Below are positions 35,860 to 46,140 of a stretch of DNA of 64,000 nt, one piece after another. The translations under genes and the position numbers were made by a program. The stretch covers positions 1,178,001-1,242,000 of the forward strand of contig NC_057319.1 in NCBI RefSeq assembly GCF_000687475.1, in the 5' to 3' direction. A model generated the notes under the pieces. The model had not been told where the DNA came from. It made no database searches and saw only the letters and a program-made list of their open reading frames with translations. The stretch is from Ustilaginoidea virens. Lineage: Eukaryota > Ascomycota > Sordariomycetes > Hypocreales > Clavicipitaceae. Position 1 is the first letter of the stretch, and each line of letters opens with the position of its first letter.

Positions 35860-35955
35860 TGCTTTTTGCCTGCTCCTTGCCTGCTTCTTGCCTGCTTCTT
35901 GCCTGCTTCTTGCTTGCTTCTTGCTTGCTTGCTTCTTGCTTGCTTCTTGCTTCTC
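35860..35955. repeat. (TGCCTGCTTCT)n degenerate minisatellite
   Basis: 11- to 12-base units that share GCCTGCTT with the minisatellite upstream, in reverse orientation. Confidence 0.75.
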
Positions 35956-36532
35956 TCAGCAAGTCAGGACCGCATGGGCGTTTGCGAGCGTTTGTGGGCC
36001 TCGCCTGTCTGCGTCCGAAGCTGTCTCCAGGCAAGAGGTGGGTGGTTTCGTTGCTGCAGCGTTTTAGCTCCTCCAGACCGAGCTTTGCCCCCCGTGTCGC
36101 TGGCTTCTCGTGCAGCTTCACGAATAAAGCGAGCCCCGTCCAGAACCTGACCTGCACAATCACCCCCATCTCTCGTTGCTCCCGAGCTGTCACGGCGGAT
36201 TGGCCTCGCTGATGGATGCTGATGCTCAACTATAGCTCGTGTCTGTTCTCGGACCCTGTTTTGCAACACGGCACCAAATCTAAGTGGTTTTTTTTCTAGA
36301 ATTGTTTGTACGCCTAGACGTTTTGTCTTATTCATTGCTGCGACGTCATCTGTACTACAAGCATGGCGTGGACAAGCCCGTGACAGGGGGGCTGATGATG
36401 AATGGAAACAGATATCAGCTTCGCCGCATCGCAGGTCAAAGCTACCTTGTACCCTCGGATTCTCGGTTCCCATCTTTTTTCCTGGTACAGTATTGACATT
36501 GCAGGACTTGCTGAGAGCCTGATCCGCCCAAA

Positions 36533-37799
36533 ATGTCGGTTCCCTTCTCGAGCCCGTTCGGGGTCAATGCCAACCCCTTTGGCGATCGAACCCATAACGT
36601 CATGCACAGCTTAGCAGAGGAGGACGAAAACGATAACGGCAAGGCACCAAATGCCGCCGGGATCCATTCACGCACTGGCCCGAGTTTCCCCGGGACTCTG
36701 GGACGGGACGGTGCTGCCGATGCGCCTCCGACAGCACGGGGTCCACCTCATCCCGACAGCTATCCCGCCCAATACAACTTTGGTCGTCGAACATCGGTGT
36801 CTGCCGAATCACTCAAGCCCAGCGCAGATAGCTACGACAATTGGGCTCCTCCCTTTCACGAGAAGACTGCGGATCAGATAGAACGTCTCAAGAAGGCCAT
36901 TGAAGGCAACTTTCTTTTTAGTCACCTTGACGATGAACAGACGGCCCAAATCCTGGGAGCTTTAGTCGAGAAACCAATCCCCGCCAAGGGCATCAAGGTA
37001 AAAAGATGCAACGCCCTCCCCCCCGTCACTGTTTTCCCTGGCAGTAGCATCCGTTGACTTTTTTTTTTTCCCCTCTTTCTTTCTTCCTCTCTGGCAGGTC
37101 ATCAGCCAAGGCGATGCCGGCGATTTCTTCTATGTTGTCGAGAAGGGATCTTTCGACGTGTACGTCAATCCTCGGGGCGCTATCCAGCCTGGGCCGGAAG
37201 GATTGGGCGACAAGGTTTTGCACATACAGGCAGGAGGGTCTTTTGGCGAACTTGCCCTCATGTACAACGCCCCCCGAGCCGCGACTGTCATCTCTGCCGA
37301 ACCAGGCTGCACCCTCTGGGCCTTGGACCGCATCACGTTCCGCCGGATCCTGATGGAGTCTACGTTTGCCAGAAGGCGAATGTACGAAACCTTTTTGGAG
37401 GAAGTGCCTCTGCTCTCCTCGTTGACGCCGTACGAGCGATCGAAAATTGCCGATGCCCTGGAAACCCAAAAGTTTGCGCGGGGCGAAGTCATTATTAGGG
37501 AAGGCGACCCGGGACACTCGTTTTACCTGTTGGAAAACGGCGAGGCCGACGTGTACAAGGGAGACGAGAGCCACAAGGTGCTGCACTACAAAAAGGGCGA
37601 CTTTTTTGGCGAGTTGGCGCTGCTCAACGATCAACCCCGAGCTGCTAGCGTCATGGCGTCGACAGACGTCAAGGTGGCGAGGCTGGGCAAGAACGCGTTT
37701 CAACGTCTGCTAGGACCCGTCGAGGGCATTCTGCGCCGCACCCGGTACGAAGGGGTCAAGACTGGAGTGGAAGAAATGGACCCGTTGCACCGGGGCTAG
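36533..37799 (+). CDS. pkaR: cAMP-dependent protein kinase regulatory subunit
   Basis: Inhibits the PKA catalytic subunit until cAMP binds. Two exons are inferred: 36533-36997 and 37098-37799, giving 388 residues, near the length of other ascomycete PKA-R proteins. The inhibitor site is RRTSVS at residues 85-90, with a phosphorylatable Ser88. Two cyclic-nucleotide-binding domains follow: the first with GSFGELALMYNAPRAATV, the second with GDFFGELALLNDQPRAASV; both keep the Glu and Arg that hold cAMP. The N-terminus is Asn/Pro/Phe-rich (SPFGVNANPFG), without a recognisable RIIa-type docking helix (see findings). The start is the first ATG of the open frame. A leader intron upstream is likely. 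Confidence 0.95.
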
Positions 37800-38379
37800 A
37801 CCAGGACCCCAACGAAGGTTGGTTTCCAGGCCTTGGCGTCGGGGGTGGGGGGATGGGAAGGGTTTTGTTGCGATGCTCTCGGTGGCTCAGCCTTTTGGGA
37901 AATGGGAGGATGGGGTTTGAGAGTTTTTGGGTTGGCGTTTGCTGCTTTATCTTGTTGATTGAAGACACCTACTACCCTCGTCGCTCTCCCTGACAAAGGA
38001 CCAAGGAGAAAAGAGTCATGGCTACAGGAACAGATACCTTGATTGATACCGCAACGATTATTTCTTTTTGCACGGTGCGGTCGGTGGTGGTCCTATGCAA
38101 TGTTGAAGAGCGTGGCAAGACGTGTGACGCGATCATGGGCCGCTAGCTCTGTATGCCAGTACTGGCTATTCTTCTGAACGGAGAGACGGACGACCAACGC
38201 CCACCAACGCCCACCAACGGTGATGGGACGTCGCGCGTGGGTGCCCAGACCCCCGGCCGCCGGGCTCTTGTCTGTGTCTTTGGCCACGATGCTCTCTCCC
38301 CCAAGCCGCGAATGCTGGAGCCAGCCAGAAACGTCGGCGTCAGCATCTCCCAAACTGCCGGATCTTCCCCTCCCTCCTC

Positions 38380-38422
<43 letters not shown>

Positions 38423-38434
38423 ATTGGTTTTTTT
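37800..38434. other. convergent intergenic region
   Basis: Shared 3' region of pkaR and SPF27. The A tract at 38381-38421 begins 13 bases past the SPF27 stop on its coding strand, where it reads as T. No gene seen. Confidence 0.65.
38381..38421. repeat. 41-base A tract directly past the SPF27 stop codon
   Basis: Reads as T41 on the SPF27 coding strand. Confidence 0.75.
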
Positions 38435-39108
38435 TCACGCCGGCCCTGCATTGCGCCGCCGCAGCTCCTGTCGAATCTGGGCCTTGACCTCGTCGACAGC
38501 CACCTCGGTCTCGAGCACCCTGCCCAGGCCCTTGCGCCAGGCCTCCTCCAGGCCGTCCAGCTCGGGCTTGACGCCGGCCTGCCGCGTCGCCCGCTCATGG
38601 TTGACCTGGTCGATGCGCCTCCTCGTGTCGGCCAGCTCGGCCTCGAGGGCGCGCACCTCGCTCTCGAGGTGGTAGTTGGCGAGCAGCCAGGCCGGGGGGC
38701 CGTGGCGGTCCAGCAGGGCGAGGTTGTCGCCCCGGGCGGCGAGGTACTGCGCCGACGCGAAGGCCCTGGCGAGGACGGGGCGCAGGTCGGCGGGGGGGGT
38801 GCCGGGCGGCGGGAGGACCTGCGCCTCGTAGCGCTTGGTGTCGAGGGGGGGGATGGGCGCGCGGGGGGGGGGCGGCGGCGAGGCCTGCTGGTGCTGCTCG
38901 TGCTGTTGCTGCTCGTGCTGTTGCTGCTCGTGCTGTTGCTGCTCGTGCTGGATGAGCAGGCGGGCGGCGTGGAGGTGGGCTTCCGAGGGGGGGGGGTCGA
39001 TGTCTGCGGCGCGCGTGAGTGCGTGGTTGCCCGGGGGGGGGTTTGCGGCAAGGGGAAGGGGGGGGGAAATGACGAACAGGGGAGGGAGTCGTGGAAGGCG
39101 GGCGCCAT
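38435..39108 (-). CDS. cwf7: pre-mRNA splicing factor SPF27 (BCAS2/Cwf7)
   Basis: Core subunit of the Prp19 complex (NTC), which stabilises the activated spliceosome. Two exons are inferred: 39108-39078 (31 bases) and 39003-38435, giving 199 residues. The tiny first exon encodes MAPAFHDSLP and joins to YIDPPPSEAHLHAA, restoring the family's typical DSLPYID start. Other family landmarks are RYEAQVLPPP, LARAFASAQYLAARGDNLAL, AWLLANYHLESEVRALEAEL and LEEAWRKGLGRVLETEVAV, with a coiled-coil C-terminal half. Unusual is an in-frame HEQQQ repeat at residues 30-47 from a 15-bp minisatellite. The donor GTTCGT is weak, but the join is supported by the family sequence. Confidence 0.85.
38887..38950. repeat. 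15-bp coding minisatellite in SPF27
   Basis: Three and a half copies of ctgctcgtgctgttg, encoding HEQQQ on the minus strand. Confidence 0.8.
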
Positions 39109-39346
39109 GGTTGGTGGTGGGTGAGGGCGACGATGCGGTCGGGAGGCGGAATGGAGGGGGTGGAAGAGTCGGAGACGGATGGGACGGGATGATGGGATGA
39201 CGGATGGGCGAGCGGCGGAGTCAATCGGGAGGCCCGGTGCCGGACGGACGAGGGGGCTCGCTGGGCAGGGAAAGAAGGGCGAACGGGGGGAAATCAGGAA
39301 CCAAGGGAAAAAAAGGAGACGAGGGCGCGATGGTTGATGCCTGGTT

Positions 39347-39387
<41 letters not shown>

Positions 39388-41784
39388 TGTCTGGTGGGGG
39401 CACGTGCATCTTCTCAATGGCTGGTGGGCCTCGGCGTCTCGGCGCTTGCAGCGCAGCCGTGCCGTGCCGTGCCGTGCTGTGCTGTGCTTGTTGCAGGCCA
39501 CGAGGGCGCTGTGAATGTTGGACTGAGCCCCCGGCGTGGGCAAGGCATTTGATCCAAGCGGCAGATGTCTGGTTTTCTTTGCGTTGGCATGACATCTGCT
39601 GCAGCGGCGTCTGTGCGGCAGCGGCTGTACGGCGGCCATGTAGATTATCGAGCAGCCCTCATCGCATCCATCGCAGCCGTCGCAGCCATCGCGACACCCC
39701 CCCCCCCCCCCCCCCCCCCACCCCCAGAAAGGGTCTGGTTCCAGCCCGACACACGAGCTCGCTCTGGACCATGCCAATGCGCATAATGCGAGCGAGACCC
39801 GGCCCGCAGGACAGGAACGCATCCGTGCCTACGGTACTGCGACGCGGACGCGCCGAGGGAATCGGATGGCGAGGCGTCGGCCTACGATGCATCAGCAGAC
39901 ACCAGTCGCAACCGGCGAGTTTTTTGCTGCCCAGGTGCCTGCAGGCCAGACGCGTTGCTGTTTTGCGCGATGCTGTGCGGAGATGAACTGCTCACGCGAA
40001 CTAGGGATGATATATGTGGTGGTATGGTATGGTATGGTATGGTACGGTATGGTATGCGCTCGCGCCTGCCTTGCTCTTTACCCGCGCTCCGTCATGTAGA
40101 ACTGCTGAATCTTGCACATGGCAAGATGCTGCCGAACGGATGACGGCTGAACAACCCATCCCGTGCGCAAAGCGAATCCGGCAGCCGGTTCCTAGGCGCC
40201 GCCGCATCGAACAGCAACACCTGCCGACGAAGCAGCGTAACGTTCCACCCCTTTGTAACCAGCTGCCCTGCTGCTGTACATCCATCATCACCTAGAAACC
40301 ATGGCAGGAGGGAGCACCTTTGCTCCGCATAAAGAGCATCAGCTGTAGTATAGCACAGTAAGAAAACTCGGCGACCTGCGCAATACCCGGGGGGGGAGGG
40401 GGGGGGGGGGGGACGGTACGTAATCGAAGCACCTAATCCCGGTTAGAGCGACGCGTTGTGATGGTGATGCCGATTCCTCTGGACTTGCATTCGAGAGTAT
40501 CTGCTCTGGCGCATCTGGGCGTCACGGTTCATTAGAAGGCCTGGAAGGGCTCTCGCTTTAAGCGCAAATGCGTGTGTGAGTCGGGGGTGCCGCCGCCGCC
40601 GCCGCTGCTGCTGCTGCCTCCAGAAAGGCTGGTGCCATGACGCACCCATGCCTGGTATTTTTTTTTTTTTTTTTTTTTCCCGCACGAGTCTGCCATGGCG
40701 AGGCTTACGGAGGAAACGCGTCTGTCTATCCTGGCACTTCTCCTCCTGCTTCTTGGCCAGGCCGTCATTGCACGTGTCTCCCCTCGGTTGGCCCTTTGCG
40801 CAGATACTCGATGCCACGCTCACGGCTTAGGAGAAAGCCTGGAAAGCATGGAGAGCATGGCTCCCTCGGGCCATACATGCATGGCTGCTCTTGGCCTGCA
40901 GGTATGCGTTACCATGGACGCGGTAGCGTTGCATGGAAGGGAGCGTTGGTTGCGAGCGTAGAGCGGCATCTGTCCCGGCGGCATCATGACAGCGGGGGCG
41001 GCGACAGCGGCATCTCCTGCAGCGATATCATGGCCATGTTCCCGCCCGGCATTGCCCATTGGTTGGCTTGTCGGGACGTCACTCTTGCTCCTGCGCACTT
41101 GCCAAGTCCCTGTGCTTCTCGCGACGCTGGACGGTAAGAACGCCTGCCTGCAACTTTGCATCAACTGCCGCCCCCCCCCCGACATCTAAATGAACCTCCT
41201 GGCCGAGCGGCACCCCTCAGGCCCGCTATTGCCATGGTTGCGCCCATTGTCGATAGCAGGCATATTTCAATAAAAAAAGGCCACTTGGGTCTCTGTCGGG
41301 TACCAAGGGATACCTTGGTAATCCAAACCGTTAATGACAAGGGCACGAGCGCAAGGGGCCAGGGCAATAGGGTACCTATCCATGGCCGCGCCCTTATAAG
41401 AGGGCTTGCTTCCCCCCCAGACCACTCTACGCCGTTCCCGTCGGCGAGTATGATTCCCGCCACGGCCCTATGATGTCGCGCGGGGGGCAGCCGTGATTTG
41501 AGGGACGTAAGCGCGGCATTACCCCTGATCTGAGGGACGGGCGTGGATGCAGCACTGTTCCTCGCCTGCTGGGCAGACGGCTCGTCGTCGTAACTGTTGG
41601 TCATCGATCAGACGATATCCCGGGAGTTGGTGGGAGAAAGGCTAGCTCACGATATGTGTCCCCAGACGGGGGGAGCCTATTGCATAGGTAGGTGCGCACA
41701 TGGGCGTACTAACGTGTGTACAGTAGCAGCGTGCGTACAGTAGCAACGTGCGTTTGGTAGTAGCGTGTATGTAAGTAATAACGT

Positions 41785-41795
41785 GTACTCCGTAC
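41785..41795. repeat. dispersed motif GTACTCCGTAC
   Basis: Perfect 11-mer copy in intergenic DNA. Confidence 0.6.
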
Positions 41796-42480
41796 AAGCG
41801 ATAGTGATGACGTAGACACAAGTCAACGCAGATATACCTGCCTAGGCACCTAGGTGTGGTGTGTGTGTACGAGAAATAGGGCTATACACTTGAAATGCCC
41901 CGAAGAAAGACATGTTGCGCGGAGGAAGAACAAGGTGAAGCTGACGACGTGAAGCCGACGACGTGAAGCTGACGACGCCCTCGTGTGTTTGAGCGTCACG
42001 TGCTGCGGCACCTGCAGTGGGGTGCTTAATGAATTGGCGAATTGACAGAAAGGGGAGGGGGAGCTGTGAAGTCAGTCGGGAAGCCTGCGACATGGCATAC
42101 ACGGCTGCAATAGAACCTCAGCTTCACCTCGTCTTCCCTTGATACCGAGTACATGTATGTGATGTGATGATCTGCACACGTCTCCCGTCACTTTCTTTGC
42201 TTGTACGTGCCCCTCTGTCACCCCATGTCACCCAGGTACAGTCACGGCCAACGGTAGCATTGCGCAATATGTAGCAATTCAATTGGTAGAATCTGCATCC
42301 TGGCAGCATCCTAGCCGGCGTCACAAGACGTCATGTAATGGTACAATGATGCACTGCACGTCGCCTGCCCTGGCACATGTGCGGGCGCCAACAAGATAAG
42401 ATGGGCTTCGAGGCCCGAAATATAGCCGCGTAAGAAAAGGGGTTTCCATATCAAACTCCGTTCCAAAAACAACATCCCTT

Positions 42481-42490
42481 TACTCCGTAC
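42481..42490. repeat. dispersed motif TACTCCGTAC
   Basis: 10-base copy just past the 3' end of the STF2-like gene. Confidence 0.55.
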
Positions 42491-42675
42491 ATCCCTTCAC
42501 CTTGCCCAGAACTTGACGCGTTTCCGTTTCGTTTCAATCCAGCGTGCAAACAAACGAGCCGATGCCCCGCGGCGATGCTGCTTGCACGCACAGCACCATC
42601 CCCCCTTGGCAAGGCGAGAGAGACTGGAAACCCCGATTCGTCAGGCCCACCGTGCTGGGAGGATGCGTCGCTCGT

Positions 42676-43295
42676 CTACGCAGCCGAATGCCCGCTTTCA
42701 GACGAGTCCGTCTTGGAGAGCTCGTCTTCCTCCGCGGGCCCGTGGACCGACTCCTCAAAGACGGGCTCGGCATCAATCACTTCAAACTTTGTCTTGAAGT
42801 CGTTGATGTGATGGGACGCGGTGCTGCTGTTTGAGCGGCGCCGAGCATTGGTAAACTTGAAGTCATGATCCATGACGTCGTCTGCGATTGTGCCCCTGTT
42901 TTTTTTTTTTCCGCCCAAGTGTCAGTTGCGGCACCACAGACAGAGAAAAAACGAAGGCCCAGCTGGTCTGCATACCAATTCCCCTTGCCATTGCCGTCCT
43001 TTTTCATCTTTTTGGGGTCGGCGTCGACGTAGCCGCTCTTGGCAAAGTAGCGAGGCAGATACTCGACAGGAGCTGCGGTGCCATCTGCAATGCCCTTGTG
43101 GTCACGGTCGTTGGCCTTGTGTGAGCGGGTCACTGCGAGCAAGTCCCATGGTCAGTACAGGGCAGCCATTGCTGCTGGTGGAAAATCGAGTCCCTGGCAG
43201 TTGATCCTGCGAATCCACGCCCCCAGCCGTGTCAGGATAGCGGCAGGGGACATAAGCAGAACACACATAAGACACACACAAAACACACACTTACT
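42676..43295 (-). CDS. STF2: STF2-like protein (ATP synthase stabilising factor family / hydrophilin)
   Basis: Resembles yeast Stf2, a hydrophilic protein first described as an F1F0-ATPase stabilising factor and later tied to desiccation tolerance. Three exons are inferred: base 43295 alone (the A of ATG), 43132-42976 and 42895-42676, giving 125 residues. The start MTRSHKANDRDHKG and the core YFAKSGYVD...GNGKGNWG match the family. The first intron (43294-43133, GTAAGT...TCGCAG) splits the start codon as A/TG. The second (42975-42896) splits the Trp of GNWG. The C-terminal half is acidic and Ser-rich and less conserved. No membrane span. Confidence 0.83.
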
Positions 43296-44321
43296 GTTGT
43301 CAGAGATGAGAGAATTCAAGGACGGAGTGGAAAGCACAACAGAAAAAAAAGAACAAGGCAGCGGGGATTCTGCGTGGCAAAATGGACAAGTCCGGGGAGG
43401 AAACCTTGTTGGTGGGAGGACGACGGGCAATGTCAGCGAGATGAGCCGAGACTGTCAGATGAGAAGCGTATAACTCGGGCTGCGTCGACGACGTTTCTAT
43501 AAGATGTGGAATTCAAGACTGTATGAGACGAAAAGTGCGTGATGATGAAGGACGTAGATGGAATGATGAATCTAGAAGAATCCAAGCCGCAGAGAAGAGG
43601 AGAGGGAGAGGACAGGAGAGGGAGAGGAAAGCTGTACTACTATATCTATCTACACACACATGTTGCGCAAGTCGAGTGGGGACCAATAAAGGCCGGCGAG
43701 TCATCCAATAACGAGCCCATTGGGCAAAGACCTGGTACGATGCCCTGTACCTATCTACCAGGTACCTTAGGTGCCTTGGGTACTTTTCGTGCCCGGCCAG
43801 AGACATGATCCAATGCCGCTGGCCAAGGCCAAGGAGGGGGTGGCAGGCACGGCAAGTCTGGAAAAAGAGGGTGTGGGCGTCGATGGGCTGATGTGGCCGT
43901 CCGAGGGACCAGACCAGACGAGACTCGACTCCTGGAGCCCGCTGGTGGTTGCTTGCTTTGCTGGCCGTGCGGTTGCTCCTGCCTGCTGGTGCAAACGAGC
44001 CAATACGTGCGTACGTAAACAAGGAGACAGTTGGGAGAATCTTGCTCATTATCGCTCAAATCTTTCAACAGCCGACAGACAGCACCAGCTGGCTGGCGTC
44101 AAGTCGCCTCTGCCAGCTGCTGCGCTGCGCTGCGCACTGGGAACAGGCGAATTGCCGAAATTCGAAATTGCGGGGATCGGCGCAAGCTCCAGTCGTCTCT
44201 CGCGGTGGTTAGTGCGGTGATTAGTTGTCCCTGTTGTCCCTGTTGTCCCTGTTGTCCGCTGCTTAATGTTTCCCGTCACGGCATTTCGACTCTTGCGCCT
44301 TTGCCGACCGGGTTGGCTCTG

Positions 44322-44360
<39 letters not shown>

Positions 44361-45871
44361 ACGCCATACATGGCGGGCTGCATGCTGTAAAGGCGAAAAG
44401 ACCCAGGCCCCATTACCGTGCCATCATCATTAATCGATCATTTGGCAGTGGGCATCCTTGCGGTTCCAGCTTGCTTCACCCCCCCCCCCACCCCCCCCCA
44501 GACGTTAATCGCGTGACCAAGCTGCACAAAGTCCGCCATGTACGGAGTACCCAGGGCTCGGCGGCGCCCCCCCTTGCCCCACCCACCGAAGTTGACAGCT
44601 TCCAGCTCGGACACAGGCCCCGCACGCCCTCCTTTCCTCAGGGTTTCCCTTTCCCGGTTCCCCAAGCTAGCATTGATTGATTGCGTGATTCGAGGCCGAC
44701 ATGAGCGGCCTCGCAGGGCCGTTCCCAGAAACAGCTGGCCTCGGCCGATCAAACCACAGCTTTGCACAGGGGATTGGTTTCGTCGTCTGATCGCTGCATG
44801 GGGACGGCCGGGGAGGGTTTTCCGAGCGGACGGCGACGGGGGTTCGGACGCTTCCTACAGTGCGCGGAGCACCCTCGCGGGGGGGGGGGACAGTGCGCCA
44901 AAGTAGTCGGTACCCGGCACATCGACGAGGCGCATGCTCGATTGCGGGGTATGGGGTACGCAGGGGGGGCTCCCCGTCGTATGATGAATATGATTCCGGG
45001 TGAGACAGGACGCCTTGCTGGCGTGGCTCCCCGTACTTACATAGCTAGGTAGGTAGAGCCAGCTCCTGGCGCTAACCCGTCGCCTCGGCTAGCTAATTCG
45101 CATTTGCGCCTTTTCTGCGCGCCGTCGTCGCGCCCGCAGGATTCTATTTCCTTGCCAGTGATTAATTTCTTTTTTTTTTTTTTTTTAATCGCAGGACACC
45201 AGACGCAGGCTGCACGGACCGGAGCTGCCTGCACCGCATTGTTCCCCAGGTCTGGCAGGCAGGTGCGCGGCAATCCCCCGTGCCTCGTGCCTGCTAAATA
45301 TGGGGGACAACAACCCCGCTTTGCCCAGAGAACCTGTAACTTGCTTTGCTGGGCAAAGGGGCCGATATCGCTCGGCAACCTGCCCCTCTGCAGGTTCGCG
45401 CTGCTCCGGAGCCCGCGCAAACGCGCGTCAACTGCCTGCCAGCTTGACTCATCGAGCCGCCAACTCGCCAGCTGCCGCAATGACGTACCGAGTAAACCAG
45501 CCTCGCAAGGCTCACACCAAGTTGTTGAACCCCTTTTTTTTTTTTTTTCTTAGCCCTGCCACCGCTTTCGCTCCACCCAGGAACGGCTCAAGCGTGAACC
45601 AGACCCCTGGCTTCCAAACCAGGGCAGCCGGAACCACATGATGCATGCTACCTAATGTACCTAATGTACCCAGCCAGGTCGGATTCATCCACGCAATGCA
45701 ACATTGCATGCCTTCATTAATCCCCGTCCCGGCATCCTGTCCGCCGCTGCGCTCCCGCGACGTCAACAGGCCAAGTTGCTGAGCCTGCGCACGTGGACAC
45801 AGGCGACATGAGTCATCCAAAGTATACAATTGTGCAAAGCCCGGAAAAAAAAAGAAGAAGAAAACAACATA

Positions 45872-45908
<37 letters not shown>

Positions 45909-46096
45909 AGAGAGAAAACAGAAACATCAGCTCCCGCATTGTACGCTTGTTGCATCCTTGGAGAATCGACTCTTCCCAACAACAAAAAACTCTTTTCATG
46001 CAAATGCGACGTCTTGACCGTGAAGAAACAGCCCCCCCTCACTTGCTCCCCCCTGGAAGACTCGTTCTGATATCGCAGCGTTAAACACCCCCGCAA
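43296..46096. other. intergenic region between the STF2-like gene and SPT6
   Basis: Includes the STF2-like leader and, near 43500 on its strand, a TTATAG element. Further on are the palindrome aggtacct (43760-43767), an A tract (44322-44359), C tracts near 44481-44500, one GTACGGAGTAC copy (44540-44550), T tracts near 45170-45186 and 45534-45548, and an A tract (45875-45907). The last 70 bases are a partial copy of the SPT6 3' end. No gene seen. Confidence 0.6.
44540..44550. repeat. dispersed motif GTACGGAGTAC
   Basis: Perfect 11-mer copy in intergenic DNA. Confidence 0.6.
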
Positions 46097-46140
46097 TCAC
46101 CTGCTCCCCATTTTGGAAAACTCGTTCTGATATCGCAGCT
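46021..46140. repeat. 60-bp tandem duplication across the SPT6 stop codon
   Basis: Two adjacent copies with a 60-base period share ctcgttctgatatcgcagc exactly and most flanking bases. The right copy encodes the end of SPT6; the left copy lies just past the stop. Confidence 0.85.

Larger units (their letters stand above)
33150..36532. other. long intergenic region and probable pkaR leader
   Basis: Starts with T/C-rich DNA downstream of HFI1 (33340-33590). Then come an AAGCAGGC minisatellite (about 33880-34012), GCTGTGCTGC repeats (about 34430-34475), a CCTG array (about 34950-35000), C tracts near 35118-35135 and a TGCCTGCTTCT repeat (about 35860-35955). The last kilobase before the pkaR start probably carries a 5' UTR intron: a good donor GTGAGT lies near 35801 and an acceptor (ttgcag) near 36504. 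No other gene seen. Confidence 0.55.
39109..42675. other. long gene-poor intergenic region
   Basis: Holds a (GAC)n array (about 39353-39387) close to the SPF27 start, a C tract (39697-39719), a (TATGG)n array (about 40018-40052), G tracts near 40390-40413 and a T tract (40658-40678). It also holds dispersed-motif copies at 41785-41795 and 42481-42490 and the partial palindrome cctaggcacctagg near 41842. An 88-codon frame at 40695-40961 starts with a hydrophobic segment but has no other support. Otherwise nothing gene-like. Confidence 0.6.

Noticed and set aside
38143..39822. Open frame of 559 codons overlapping SPF27 in another frame
   Set aside because: Ser/Pro/Thr low-complexity translation that crosses homopolymers; SPF27 in the third frame matches a real family.
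42255..42320. tRNA A-box-like caattggtagaat
   Set aside because: No matching B-box GGTTCRANNCC at the right distance and no acceptor stem.
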